A DNA stretch of 64,000 bases, from the NCBI GenBank assembly GCA_964594065.1, contig CAZQKX010000002.1, positions 60,811-124,810 of the forward strand. The letters are read 5' to 3'. The position numbers and the translations under genes are program-made. Below are positions 1-7,805 of this stretch, piece after piece. This DNA is from 4572-13 sp964594065 (lineage in GTDB: Bacteria > Planctomycetota > Phycisphaerae > Sedimentisphaerales > Anaerohalosphaeraceae). Numbering within the stretch: position 1 is the first letter of the stretch; every line of letters starts with the position of its first letter. Under the pieces are notes generated by a model. The model was not told the DNA's origin. It ran no database searches and worked only from the letters and a program-made list of their open reading frames with translations.

Positions 1-295
1 CGAGGTCGTGTGCCAGACAGATGGCCTCGATGAGACTTTCGTTAAGATTCAGTGCACGTGCGATCGTGCGTCCAATCTGTGCGACTTCGATGCTGTGTGT
101 CAACCGGGTTCTGTAATGGTCGTTGAGGCCCGTGGTAAAGACCTGCGTCTTGCCTTCGAGCCGGCGAAACGCGGCACAATGGATCACCCGGTCTCGGTCC
201 CGTTCAAAACTGCAGCGGTAAGGGTGGGATTGTTCGTCGAACCGGCGGCCGCGGCTGGTGTTCTCGGTAACGGCATATGCAGGTGCGTTCGGCAT
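1..295 (-). CDS. dGTPase-like HD-domain triphosphohydrolase, N-terminal part, cut by window edge
   Basis: Reverse-strand reading from an ATG at 293-295 stays open to base 1 (about 98 codons). The peptide carries the start typical of bacterial deoxyguanosinetriphosphate triphosphohydrolase-like proteins: RGRRFDEQSHPYRCSFERDR, then HCAAFRRLEGKTQVF, then RTRLTHSIEVAQIGRTIARA and finally a CLAHDL end where the HD motif follows. Family members remove triphosphate from dNTPs; this branch is usually annotated as dGTPase-like without proven substrate. The start lies one base after the stop of the upstream HIT gene, so the two are probably co-transcribed. The C-terminal three quarters, including the rest of the HD metal site, are outside the window. 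Confidence 0.85.
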   Translation of the reverse strand, partial: MPNAPAYAVTENTSRGRRFDEQSHPYRCSFERDRDRVIHCAAFRRLEGKTQVFTTGLNDHYRTRLTHSIEVAQIGRTIARALNLNESLIEAICLAHDL

Positions 296-296
296 G

Positions 297-806
297 TTAC
301 GGCCCGGGCAGTGTTTCGGTTTTGCTAATCTCGGTCAGCTTATCGTATAATTCGTACAGGCTCTGGCTGATGACATCGGTGTCACTGCAAACGTGCATAT
401 AGTTCGTATCACCGTTCCAGCGGGGAACAACATGGATATGTACATGGTCCGGCAGACCGGCACCGGCGCAGCGTCCGAAATTCATGCCGACGTTAAAGCC
501 GTGCGGAGCGATCGCCAGAGACAGCACTTTTTGGCAATCCCGCACCAGTTTCATCATGCAAAGCATCTCGGCATCAGAAGCATCCTCGAAGCTTGCGATG
601 TGACGATTCGGGGCGATCAGCAGATGCCCATTGTTATAGGGGAACTTGTTAAAGACGACAAATGCATGCTCGGTACGCCACAGAACAAGATTGTCTTTGT
701 CCTTATCGGCGGTTGCCAGATAATCGCAGAGGAAACATCCATCCGTTTGGGCCAGTCCCTGAATGTATTTGATTCGCCACGGAGCCCAGAGATTTTTTCG
801 TTCCAC
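297..806 (-). CDS. HIT family hydrolase (Ap4A hydrolase-like)
   Basis: A 169-residue protein with the full histidine-triad architecture. An N-terminal zinc-type CFLC pair (about residues 25-28) is followed by NGHLLIAPNRH in the nucleotide-binding part and the catalytic HVHIHVVPRW triad near residue 122. The N-terminal WAPWRIKYI segment is typical of the bacterial subgroup related to diadenosine tetraphosphate hydrolases and ATP adenylyltransferases. It would hydrolyse dinucleoside polyphosphates or AMP conjugates in the cytoplasm; the exact substrate cannot be read from sequence. It sits directly upstream of the dGTPase-like gene, so the two nucleotide-cleaning enzymes probably form an operon, possibly together with the lipoprotein gene that ends 18 bases before its start. 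Confidence 0.9.
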   Translation of the reverse strand: MERKNLWAPWRIKYIQGLAQTDGCFLCDYLATADKDKDNLVLWRTEHAFVVFNKFPYNNGHLLIAPNRHIASFEDASDAEMLCMMKLVRDCQKVLSLAIAPHGFNVGMNFGRCAGAGLPDHVHIHVVPRWNGDTNYMHVCSDTDVISQSLYELYDKLTEISKTETLPGP

Positions 807-823
807 TGGATGAGCCTCCGAAA

Positions 824-1810
824 TCAGGGATTTTTGATTCGTTCAACAGAAATCTTTTGATTGACGGTCAGCACCGGCAACGAATCACCCAGGGGCAGCA
901 TGAAAGAGGCGTTGACGTCCATGGTGTATTGCTGGGTATCGGTTTCAATGAGACCGTCGTTGACGTTGAAGATCTGCTGACCGCTGCCGTCCAGCGAAAT
1001 GAACTTGTAGTTTCTCAGAAAACCCATCAGGCCGCGCATCTGGAAAGTCCCTTCATACGGCCGGGGATATTCAGAACTGGGTACATCTTCACCGAGGGCA
1101 TAAGTGCTCGTAATGACGGCCTTGGACTGCTGCGAATCATCGGTGATAAATGAATCCAGTGTGTAGGTTGTGATGCGTGCCGGTAGGTTGGGGATCGCCG
1201 CCGGCCAGGGGACCCATTGTTTGACCTGCCAGGTTTTGCCCGGTTCCATGCTTTCCAGCGGTTCTGTGATTGTCGATGTCGAATCCCATAGGTGCCACTG
1301 CATGGCAATGAAATCACTGATCATGTCGGGGTTTTTGATCCGTCCGGACTGCTTGTCTGTCTTGGCAAATGATTTATTGCCGAGTTGACGGACGATACGC
1401 TCCAGGTCGGCATAATCGGCGACCTCTCCGGTCGGTGAAAGCTGAAAAGTGAAAGTTTGTCCGGCCAGTGATTCCATCGCATCGGCCGCACTTCGCCGGC
1501 CGCTTAATGATGAACGCGTCACTTTGGCGGATTTACAGGCGGCACTGATGCTGGTCAACCCAAAAGGATCGACCTCTGTCGGGGTGTATGTGATGACCAC
1601 TTCCAGCTTTTCAGACATGGTTTGCGGCTTAGATTTTTTGCCTGAAGAACCACTGGTCAGATCGATCTTGGTCGTTCGTTCCGAGACCATCCGATAGGTC
1701 ATGGGGACATCTTTTTGAAAGTTAACCAGCAGCCAGTTTTGCTGTTGCTGACAGCCGATGAATAACATGCAGACACAGATGATCGACAGATAAAAACACC
1801 GGCTTTTCAC
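824..1810 (-). CDS. Secreted lipoprotein, DUF6263-like
   Basis: A 328-residue lipoprotein: a short signal sequence ends in the lipobox LFIGC (Cys about residue 20). The rest is beta-rich without enzymatic motifs. It shares its plan with the next gene upstream (1849-2784): a segment about receiving test values (QTFTFQLSPTGEVADYADLE here, QSYQIQIAPNGTVKVLEAE there), a central GKTW/GKSW motif followed by a proline-rich stretch, then a TYTL strand. The pattern resembles the DUF6263 family of uncharacterised planctomycete-type lipoproteins; I am not certain of the family number. The two genes are tandem paralogs 38 bases apart and are probably one transcription unit. Function unknown. Confidence 0.75.
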   Translation of the reverse strand: MKSRCFYLSIICVCMLFIGCQQQQNWLLVNFQKDVPMTYRMVSERTTKIDLTSGSSGKKSKPQTMSEKLEVVITYTPTEVDPFGLTSISAACKSAKVTRSSLSGRRSAADAMESLAGQTFTFQLSPTGEVADYADLERIVRQLGNKSFAKTDKQSGRIKNPDMISDFIAMQWHLWDSTSTITEPLESMEPGKTWQVKQWVPWPAAIPNLPARITTYTLDSFITDDSQQSKAVITSTYALGEDVPSSEYPRPYEGTFQMRGLMGFLRNYKFISLDGSGQQIFNVNDGLIETDTQQYTMDVNASFMLPLGDSLPVLTVNQKISVERIKNP

Positions 1811-1848
1811 GTCAAACCCCTTTATGCAAAAAACATCCTTGTGTTTGT

Positions 1849-2784
1849 TTAGTCCAGCTTTACGAGTTTGACCTTGTGGGTAAACTGCATGGTCAGGGTG
1901 TCAGGGCCTTTGGCCGGATCGCCTTTCTCCGGCATTTCCTGTGCCAGATAGGTGCTGACGAGCGTTTCTTCCGAGCTCAGGACTGTTCCTGTGTCTGTGT
2001 CGATAACCATGGAGCCTGTATAATCGTCTTCATTGTCAAACATCTTGGCAAACATACCCATGCCGGTTCCAGAGGAGCCTTTGACCGGTTCGGCATCTTC
2101 GGCGGCGACCATCTCGACCGTGGCGACACCGCCGCTGACTTTTGACAGCGTATAGGTTTTTTTATATGACTTGGGTGCCAGCAGCCCCGGGGGAGAGGGG
2201 ATAACCTGATTCCATGATTTGCCTGCTTTCAGTTTCGGCACGGTGTCTTTTGGCAGCGCTGCGACTTCATGCCGCTGGACAATGTTTACCTCATCAAGAA
2301 TGTTTTTGATGATCTTTTTTTCATAACTTGCTGTCACGGCAGAAGCGGCTTGTTCCGCTTCCAGTACCTTAACGGTGCCATTGGGAGCGATCTGGATCTG
2401 ATAGCTTTGTCCCAGCAGTTTTCCCATCGGGCCTGCCTTATCTTTGCTGCTGTCAAACGAAAAACGGTTTTCGTTCTTATTGATGATATTGATCGCCAAA
2501 CTGTCGATCGTGATCTTTGCGGTTGCGTTCCCTTCGGCATCGACGCTCTGGATCGTTTGTGTAAAGTCCATCTCGACGGTGGTTTTTGTTTGTTCTTCGC
2601 GGAGTTTGTCAAGATTGGGTTGCTCGAAACGGAAATCCTTGACGATTTCCGAAACGGATTTATATGATGTACTGTCTTCCGGAGAGAAGTTCAGACTCAG
2701 AGATGTGCTGGAACCACATCCGGAAACAATAATTGCCAAAACGATAGTCAATCCTGTCAAAGTTACAAATACCTTACGCGACAT
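1849..2784 (-). CDS. Secreted lipoprotein, paralog of 824-1810
   Basis: About 311 residues. The start is set at the ATG at 2782-2784 because AAAGGAG lies seven bases before it; a TTG further up (2800-2802) would overlap that ribosome site. The signal peptide ends in the lipobox IVSGC. The body is charged, beta-rich, and aligns by motif with the downstream lipoprotein (GQSYQIQIAPNGTVKVLEAE, then AGKSWNQVIPSPPGLLAP, then TYTLSKV). No catalytic residues are evident. The pair probably arose by tandem duplication and sits on the inner or outer membrane surface. Role unknown. Confidence 0.78.
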   Translation of the reverse strand: MSRKVFVTLTGLTIVLAIIVSGCGSSTSLSLNFSPEDSTSYKSVSEIVKDFRFEQPNLDKLREEQTKTTVEMDFTQTIQSVDAEGNATAKITIDSLAINIINKNENRFSFDSSKDKAGPMGKLLGQSYQIQIAPNGTVKVLEAEQAASAVTASYEKKIIKNILDEVNIVQRHEVAALPKDTVPKLKAGKSWNQVIPSPPGLLAPKSYKKTYTLSKVSGGVATVEMVAAEDAEPVKGSSGTGMGMFAKMFDNEDDYTGSMVIDTDTGTVLSSEETLVSTYLAQEMPEKGDPAKGPDTLTMQFTHKVKLVKLD

Positions 2785-3006
2785 CTTACTCTCCTTTGCC
2801 AAAAAGGTTCTCCGGTTTTATTTAACTAATTCCTTATAAAGAGATTATAGTCAGGAAAAAATATATTTACAACAGGAAATATGCCCGTTAACAAAAAAAA
2901 AGGCACTTTTTGGATTTTACGGTTAATTATTCACAGAAATGAGGCCATGACGGTACTGTTGGCGCTAAAATCCGAATTTGAGGTTTGTAGAGGACTTCGT
3001 ATTCGA

Positions 3007-3012
3007 TATAAT
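3007..3012 (+). promoter_or_regulatory. Possible -10 box upstream of ilvD
   Basis: A perfect TATAAT hexamer lies 65 bases before the ilvD start. The best -35 candidate at 17-base spacing (TTTGTA) is poor, so this is a weak call. No attenuator, T-box or leader peptide was seen in the leader. Confidence 0.3.
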
Positions 3013-3077
3013 CAAGGCTTTGCGAAATGAATGGAACAAGGCTGGTTGACGGTCTCGCGAATTTTTAGGAGATGATT

Positions 3078-4748
3078 ATGAGAAGTGACACGGTAAAACA
3101 GGGATTTCAACGGGCCCCTCACCGCGGACTGCTGCGAGCGTGCGGGCTTAAATCAGGCGATATGAACAAGCCCTTTATTGCGGTTTGCAACAGCTATTGT
3201 GATGTGGTTGCCGGCCATGTGCACCTGCACGAGGTGGCCAAGGTTGTCAAAAAGGCGATCCGTGATGCCGGCGGCGTCCCGTTCGAGTTCAATACGATCG
3301 CGGTCTGCGACGGGGTTGCGATGGGACATACGGGGATGAAGTATTCGCTGGCTTCACGTGAGATCATTGCTGACTCGGTTGAGACGATGATGCGGGCTCA
3401 TCAGTTTGACGGTATGATCTGTATCCCGAACTGTGACAAGATCGTTCCGGGGATGCTGATGGCGAGTATGCGGCTGAATATCCCGTCGCTGTTTGTCTCG
3501 GGCGGGCCGATGGCCGCGGGTAAAACCAAAGATGGCAAAGTCACGGACCTGATTTCGATCTTTGAGGGCGTTGCGAAATACAACGCCGGCAGAATCTCGG
3601 AAGAGGATCTGGCTGAACTGGAATGTTCGGGGTGCCCGACACAGGGCAGTTGTTCGGGAATGTTTACGGCCAACAGCATGAATTGTTTGTGTGAGGCGAT
3701 CGGGATGGCGCTGCCGGGCAATGGTTCGATCCTGGCGGCAGACCCGAAACGGCTGGATCTGTACGCACAGGCGGGGCGGCGAATTGTTGAAGTGGTTGTC
3801 GAGGACCTGAAGCCGCTGGATATTGTCAATAAAAAGTCGATCGATAACGCATTTATTTTGGATATGGCGATGGGCGGTTCGACGAATACGGTACTGCATA
3901 CACTGGCGATCGCCAATGAGGCGGGTGTGGATTATGGTCTGGATCGCATCAATGAAATCAGCGCCAAGTGTCCGAACATCTGCAAAGTTTCGCCGTCGAG
4001 TGCATGGCACATGGAAGATGTGGATGCCGCCGGCGGGATCAGTGCGATCTTAGCCGAGATTAATAAGGTGGACGGTCTGCTGAATACTGACTGTATGACG
4101 GTTTCGGGTGTGACGCTGGGCCAGCGCATTAAAGGCGCGGAAACAAAGAATCCCGAATGTATCCATCCGGTCGAAGATGCCTATTCAAAAACCGGCGGGC
4201 TGTCGATCCTTCATGGCAACCTGGCTCCAAATGGCTGTGTTGTTAAGACGGCCGGCGTCGATAAGTCGATGCTGCTGCATTATGGTCCGGCGGTTATTTT
4301 CGAGAGTCAGGAAGAAGCCTGCGACGGCATTCTCGGCGGCAAGGTCAAGGCCGGCGATGTGGTTATTATTCGTTACGAAGGCCCTAAGGGCGGCCCCGGA
4401 ATGCAGGAAATGCTGTCGCCGACCAGCTATATCATGGGCGCCGGGTTGGGCGAATCAGTGGCATTGATCACGGATGGTCGTTTTTCCGGCGGCACGCGCG
4501 GGGCATGCATCGGCCATGTCAGCCCCGAAGCGGCGGTCGGCGGACCGATCGGTCTGGTCAAGGAAGGTGACATCATCGAGATCGATATTCCAAATAAAAA
4601 AATTGATGTAAAACTTAGCGAGGCCGAACTGGCCGCACGCAAGAAAGAGTGGGAACCGCGCACGCCGAGTATTACTGATGGTTACCTGGCCAAGTATGCC
4701 AGCATGGCCACAAGTGCCGACACGGGCGCGATTTTGAAATGGGATTAA
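3078..4748 (+). CDS. ilvD: Dihydroxy-acid dehydratase
   Basis: A 556-residue enzyme of branched-chain amino acid synthesis. It dehydrates 2,3-dihydroxy-3-methylvalerate and 2,3-dihydroxyisovalerate to the keto acids. Family landmarks are all present: CNSYCDVVAGHVHL, the CDGVAMGHTGMKYSL block, IPNCDKIVPGM, the Fe-S/active-site block GCPTQGSCSGMFTANSMN, and the C-terminal DGRFSGGTRG with the serine that acts as base in the family. Full length for the family. AGGAG at 3067-3071 touches the first ATG (3072) but is six bases from the second (3078), which I take as the start. It stands alone; no ilvB, ilvC or leu gene is nearby. Confidence 0.96.
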   Translation: MRSDTVKQGFQRAPHRGLLRACGLKSGDMNKPFIAVCNSYCDVVAGHVHLHEVAKVVKKAIRDAGGVPFEFNTIAVCDGVAMGHTGMKYSLASREIIADSVETMMRAHQFDGMICIPNCDKIVPGMLMASMRLNIPSLFVSGGPMAAGKTKDGKVTDLISIFEGVAKYNAGRISEEDLAELECSGCPTQGSCSGMFTANSMNCLCEAIGMALPGNGSILAADPKRLDLYAQAGRRIVEVVVEDLKPLDIVNKKSIDNAFILDMAMGGSTNTVLHTLAIANEAGVDYGLDRINEISAKCPNICKVSPSSAWHMEDVDAAGGISAILAEINKVDGLLNTDCMTVSGVTLGQRIKGAETKNPECIHPVEDAYSKTGGLSILHGNLAPNGCVVKTAGVDKSMLLHYGPAVIFESQEEACDGILGGKVKAGDVVIIRYEGPKGGPGMQEMLSPTSYIMGAGLGESVALITDGRFSGGTRGACIGHVSPEAAVGGPIGLVKEGDIIEIDIPNKKIDVKLSEAELAARKKEWEPRTPSITDGYLAKYASMATSADTGAILKWD

Positions 4749-4759
4749 AATAAAAGCGC

Positions 4760-4786
4760 GGCGACGTAAGTCGCCCGATGATTTTT
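4760..4786 (+). terminator. Hairpin after ilvD, possible terminator
   Basis: GGCGAC-GTAA-GTCGCC (4760-4775) followed six bases later by five T residues. The stem is short and the T-run is displaced, so termination is plausible only. Confidence 0.35.
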
Positions 4787-4787
4787 C

Positions 4788-4812
4788 GACAGGATTAACG
4801 GGATTAACAGGA
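4788..4812 (+). repeat. Short repeat of GGATTAACxGG units
   Basis: Two tandem copies of the unit ACAGGATTAAC / ACGGGATTAACAGG. Units of this kind are scattered between genes in many environmental genomes. No copy elsewhere in this window was noticed. Confidence 0.45.
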
Positions 4813-4891
4813 AAAAGAATGGGAAACGGGAATTGGTACGTTTTGCTGTTGGGTCGGTTGTGCCTGCTCTCGCTTTCAAGGAGAACAAAAA

Positions 4892-5731
4892 ATGCCAAAC
4901 GGTAGGGGCACACCAAGTTGTATGGAGTGTAAATATGCCAATTTTCATTGGGAGCCTCCACATGGACTACCCGCTGATGCTAGGTGTAAATTATGGAAAG
5001 TGCAACTGCCAATGGTAGAAAAACTTGATGATAATTTAGAGTATTTGCTTCCGTCGGAGGAATACGAATATGATAATTTGATATGTAAAGATTACGAATG
5101 CAAAAATGGAGAAGTTGGCAGGTTGTTACCTGAAGTTGTTTCTCACTTGGAGAAAGGCCTTTTGTATGCTATTGGGTATAACGAAATTTCCATTCCATCA
5201 GCTTATCACCGTGTTGTATGCAGCTTAAGTAAATCACATGAAAGCATTCCTTTAGAAGAAGGAATAAAATCGGAATATTGGCTTGAAGAAAATGTGGAAG
5301 AGCTTGTAGGCAGACGATTGCTTGTGTCTAATGCTTTTTCTGATCTTCAATGTGGAAGCGTTGTTCGCAATGCTCTATTCAAATTCTTTTATGCTAATTT
5401 TATCAGGGAAGACGCTAATACATCCCCTTTTTCAATGGGTAGAAAAGTAGGAAAATATCCTTTTCATATTCGTCTGTTGCAATTTTGGGATTACCAAGGA
5501 AAACGTTATGGTGGTATTGCAAAAATTGAAGAACAAAAGCTTTGGTGTAATAATTTTTGGGCCATTTTTTCTATATATCGAGCAGGTAATTATAACTTTA
5601 CTGATAAAATTGGACAATTTAGCATTCATATAGGCCCAGAGGAGCCTGTCTTTTGGAATGGGATATGGCCGAGATTTGAAAAAGGTTCTCCGCGTTTTTC
5701 TGGAGTTGTAGAAATAAAAGCTGATGCATAG
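4892..5731 (+). CDS. Hypothetical protein with N-terminal cysteine cluster
   Basis: A 279-residue protein that I do not recognise. AAGGAG lies eight bases before the ATG. The first 75 residues carry CMECKYAN, then RCKLW, then CKDYEC, a spacing compatible with a small metal-binding (zinc-ribbon-like) head. The remaining 200 residues are rich in aromatic and charged residues, with no signal peptide or membrane segment. The gene is visibly more AT-rich than ilvD before it and the two cysteine-cluster genes after it, which hints at separate acquisition. It is followed after 26 bases by a YkgJ-type protein in the same direction. Confidence 0.7.
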   Translation: MPNGRGTPSCMECKYANFHWEPPHGLPADARCKLWKVQLPMVEKLDDNLEYLLPSEEYEYDNLICKDYECKNGEVGRLLPEVVSHLEKGLLYAIGYNEISIPSAYHRVVCSLSKSHESIPLEEGIKSEYWLEENVEELVGRRLLVSNAFSDLQCGSVVRNALFKFFYANFIREDANTSPFSMGRKVGKYPFHIRLLQFWDYQGKRYGGIAKIEEQKLWCNNFWAIFSIYRAGNYNFTDKIGQFSIHIGPEEPVFWNGIWPRFEKGSPRFSGVVEIKADA

Positions 5732-5757
5732 CAAGAAATGAAATTTAGGATGTTAAT

Positions 5758-6192
5758 GTGACTAAAAGTTGGTATTCATGTGGGTTGAATTTTGAGTGTA
5801 TCGGCTGCGGGAATTGCTGTGCGGGGCCGGATGAGGGGTATATCTGGATCTCTAAGCATGAGATCGAGCTACTTGCCAGGCATTTGGGGATCAGCGTCGA
5901 GGCGGCTAAGCAAAAGTATCTCAAACGCTACGGCCTGCGCTACAGTATCAAAGAAGACCGCTCAACTAAAGACTGTATATTCCTGACGGGTGAAAAGAAT
6001 GGCTGCCGGGGGTGTGCGATCTATCCGGTTCGGCCGAATCAATGCCGGACGTGGCCGTTCTGGGACAGCAATCTAAGCGATCCCGATACGTGGAACTATG
6101 CAGCAGTGCGCTGCCCGGGTATTAACAGGGGCAAGTTCTACTCGTTTGAGGAAATTGAAGCAATTCGAACACAGCGGTCTTGGTGGAAATAA
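5758..6192 (+). CDS. YkgJ family cysteine cluster protein
   Basis: A 144-residue cytoplasmic protein with the YkgJ / Fe-S-oxidoreductase-like cysteine pattern: FECIGCGNCCAGPDEGYIWI near the N terminus, a middle LTGEKNGCRGCAIYPVRPNQ segment followed by CRTWPFW, and RCPGI later. These cysteines are thought to bind zinc or an iron-sulfur cluster; the biochemical role of the family is unknown. The start is GTG at 5758 with AGGA eight bases ahead. It lies just upstream of a second, diverged member of the same family (6277-6702), separated by a hairpin repeat. Confidence 0.85.
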   Translation: MTKSWYSCGLNFECIGCGNCCAGPDEGYIWISKHEIELLARHLGISVEAAKQKYLKRYGLRYSIKEDRSTKDCIFLTGEKNGCRGCAIYPVRPNQCRTWPFWDSNLSDPDTWNYAAVRCPGINRGKFYSFEEIEAIRTQRSWWK

Positions 6193-6193
6193 A

Positions 6194-6266
6194 ACCATGA
6201 AGACCGTGAAGAACATGAAGTTTTTTATATTATTTTTTTCTTCAATTTCTTCATGAGCTTCATGGT
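6194..6266 (+). repeat. Dispersed hairpin repeat, ATGAAG type, copy 1
   Basis: A 73-bp imperfect palindrome. The left arm is three phased ATGAAG-like units (ACCATGAAG, CGTGAAG, CATGAAG) and the right arm is the reverse complement of the same pattern, ending CTTCATGGT, around an AT-rich loop. It begins two bases after a stop codon. A second member lies at 25373-25442. Confidence 0.8.
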
Positions 6267-6276
6267 AAAATATAAT

Positions 6277-6702
6277 ATGGAAAAAGACTCTCAAATAATC
6301 CAGGAAGTTAGCGAAATTTACACATGGATTGACGGTCAGCTTGCCGGGATCGATCGATCCTGCAAAGCGTGCGGTCAGTGCTGTGATTTTGAGGCGTTTG
6401 GGCATCGGCTGTATGTGACAACGCCGGAGTTGATGTTTTTTAAGCAATTCGTCGGCGGCGAGATAAGGGAAATGACGGCCGGTGTCTGTCCCTATCGGAT
6501 TGACGGAAAATGCAGCGTGTATCTCTATCGATTTTCCGGCTGTAGAATATTCGCCTGTGAAGGCGATAGCGAAGAGGAAAACCTGCTCAGCGAGCAAACC
6601 GTCCATAAATTCAAAACACTGTGCGTCCGCCATGGTATCCCGTATCACTATGTGTATCTAAAATCCGCACTGGATTTACTGCGTCAAGGAGATATTAGAT
6701 AA
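6277..6702 (+). CDS. YkgJ family cysteine cluster protein
   Basis: About 141 residues. The cysteine pattern is CKACGQCCDFEAFGHRLYV, then VCPYRIDGKCSVY and GCRIFAC. ATG codons at 6253 and 6262 lie inside the palindromic repeat that precedes the gene, so the ATG at 6277 (MEKDSQ) is the more likely native start. The family is believed to bind a metal or Fe-S centre through these cysteines; no reaction is established. It belongs to the same family as the preceding gene but to a different branch (different spacing, no GPDEGYIW block). Confidence 0.85.
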   Translation: MEKDSQIIQEVSEIYTWIDGQLAGIDRSCKACGQCCDFEAFGHRLYVTTPELMFFKQFVGGEIREMTAGVCPYRIDGKCSVYLYRFSGCRIFACEGDSEEENLLSEQTVHKFKTLCVRHGIPYHYVYLKSALDLLRQGDIR

Positions 6703-6718
6703 CCGGCTAGGTAATGTA

Positions 6719-6792
6719 GATTCCCGCCTGCGCGGGAATGACACTTGTCACCGGTGCTTCCTTTGTCACCCCCGCGCAGGCGGGGGTCTAGC
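6719..6792. repeat. REP-like pair of palindromes (CCCGCxxGCGCGGG type)
   Basis: Two GC-rich palindromes in inverted order: TTCCCGCCTGCGCGGGAA, then after about 30 bases CCCCCGCGCAGGCGGGGG. Each is followed or preceded by the ATGACA/TGTCAC box typical of dispersed REP-like elements. A half element occurs at 7772-7801. It lies between convergent genes and may act as a bidirectional transcription stop. Confidence 0.7.
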
Positions 6793-6840
6793 GGTACCAA
6801 CTGCGCTCGAGATGACATTTTTTTGCGGGATACCAGTGTG

Positions 6841-7761
6841 CTACAATTGTCGCAGTTCGATGTATTTGGCGGTTCCCTGCAGGGTGTTGTTGTTATCAAT
6901 GAAAAATTGATACAGATCGACCAGCTTTTCTTCCTCATCCTGTTCAAGGTACCGCCCAGCCTGTCCGTATGCCGCTCCCCAGAAAACCCTTGTTGTTTTG
7001 TCGGTCACATTCAGAAAAAGGTGCGGAGATGAATTGCTTTTTCGGGCGGCAAAATTAGACACATCGATACTTTGGATTTCATCCAGCAGCGGTTTTTGGA
7101 TGAGTTCTTTCTGTTGATAAGCCAGGTCCGTAAAATATAACAAATTCAGCAATTCCACCCCGGCACGGGCATCTTCGGCGGCCCAGCGGTTGCCCGGTGT
7201 CGGTATCGACCGGACAGAAGCGATTCCCTTGATCTCGATGGTCGGGATTGCTGTAACGGGGATATAATCCATGACAACCATTTCCGCGTCCAGATAGTAT
7301 TTTCGGCTTCCGCCAAGATTGATAAGGCCGACCGGTCTTCGATAATCGGCATGCACGATGATTTTTTCCGGAGTCGTTTCGACACGGATATGATTCATCC
7401 AGGACAATGTTTGCAGTTTTTGCGCGATGGCTTTTGCCGAGTTGTCATCGAGCAGAAAGGGCCCTTTTCCCGTGATCCCCTGGACCTTTTTCTTCCAGTC
7501 TTCATTGACCCAGATGTCCGGCTTGGCCAGAACCAGTGATCCGTAAGATTTTTCTGTGGAGGTGTTGGCTTTAATATAGCGATCCATATAGAGCAGCGCG
7601 ACGGCGGTGCCTGCGACCAGAAGGGCTGCCGCGATAATCCCAATTGTGATCTTCATGTTGACGGCCATCGAAGGCTGACTTTTTTTAGACCGCCGCCCTT
7701 TCTTCTTTTTTGAAAAGAAGCTGAATAATCCATCGCCTTTTTTTGTTTTTCGTTTAGCCAT
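6841..7761 (-). CDS. ftsQ: Cell division protein FtsQ-like (POTRA)
   Basis: A 306-residue bitopic membrane protein. A very basic cytoplasmic head (residues 1-33, KKKKGRRSKK) precedes one transmembrane helix (about 36-57) and an extracytoplasmic part whose first section (WVNEDW...QKLQTLSWMNHIRVE) fits a POTRA domain. FtsQ/DivIB proteins diverge strongly, so the call leans on context: it closes the series murC-murB-ddl-ftsQ, the standard order of the dcw cluster. It would link divisome assembly to septal wall synthesis. Neither ftsA nor ftsZ follows; the next gene is convergent. Confidence 0.75.
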   Translation of the reverse strand: MAKRKTKKGDGLFSFFSKKKKGRRSKKSQPSMAVNMKITIGIIAAALLVAGTAVALLYMDRYIKANTSTEKSYGSLVLAKPDIWVNEDWKKKVQGITGKGPFLLDDNSAKAIAQKLQTLSWMNHIRVETTPEKIIVHADYRRPVGLINLGGSRKYYLDAEMVVMDYIPVTAIPTIEIKGIASVRSIPTPGNRWAAEDARAGVELLNLLYFTDLAYQQKELIQKPLLDEIQSIDVSNFAARKSNSSPHLFLNVTDKTTRVFWGAAYGQAGRYLEQDEEEKLVDLYQFFIDNNNTLQGTAKYIELRQL

Positions 7762-7771
7762 ATTAAATATT

Positions 7772-7801
7772 GCTGGATCCCCGCTTTCGCGGGAATGACA
7801 G
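7772..7801. repeat. REP-like palindrome, single unit
   Basis: GGATCCCCGCTTTCGCGGGAATGACA, of the same class as the pair at 6719-6792. It fills the short gap between ddl and ftsQ. Confidence 0.65.
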
Positions 7802-7805
7802 GACT

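Noticed and set aside
8..328. 106-codon plus-strand frame at the window start
   Set aside because: Antisense to the dGTPase-like N terminus, which has clear family motifs.
3354..4010. 218-codon minus-strand frame inside ilvD
   Set aside because: Antisense shadow of a full-length IlvD.
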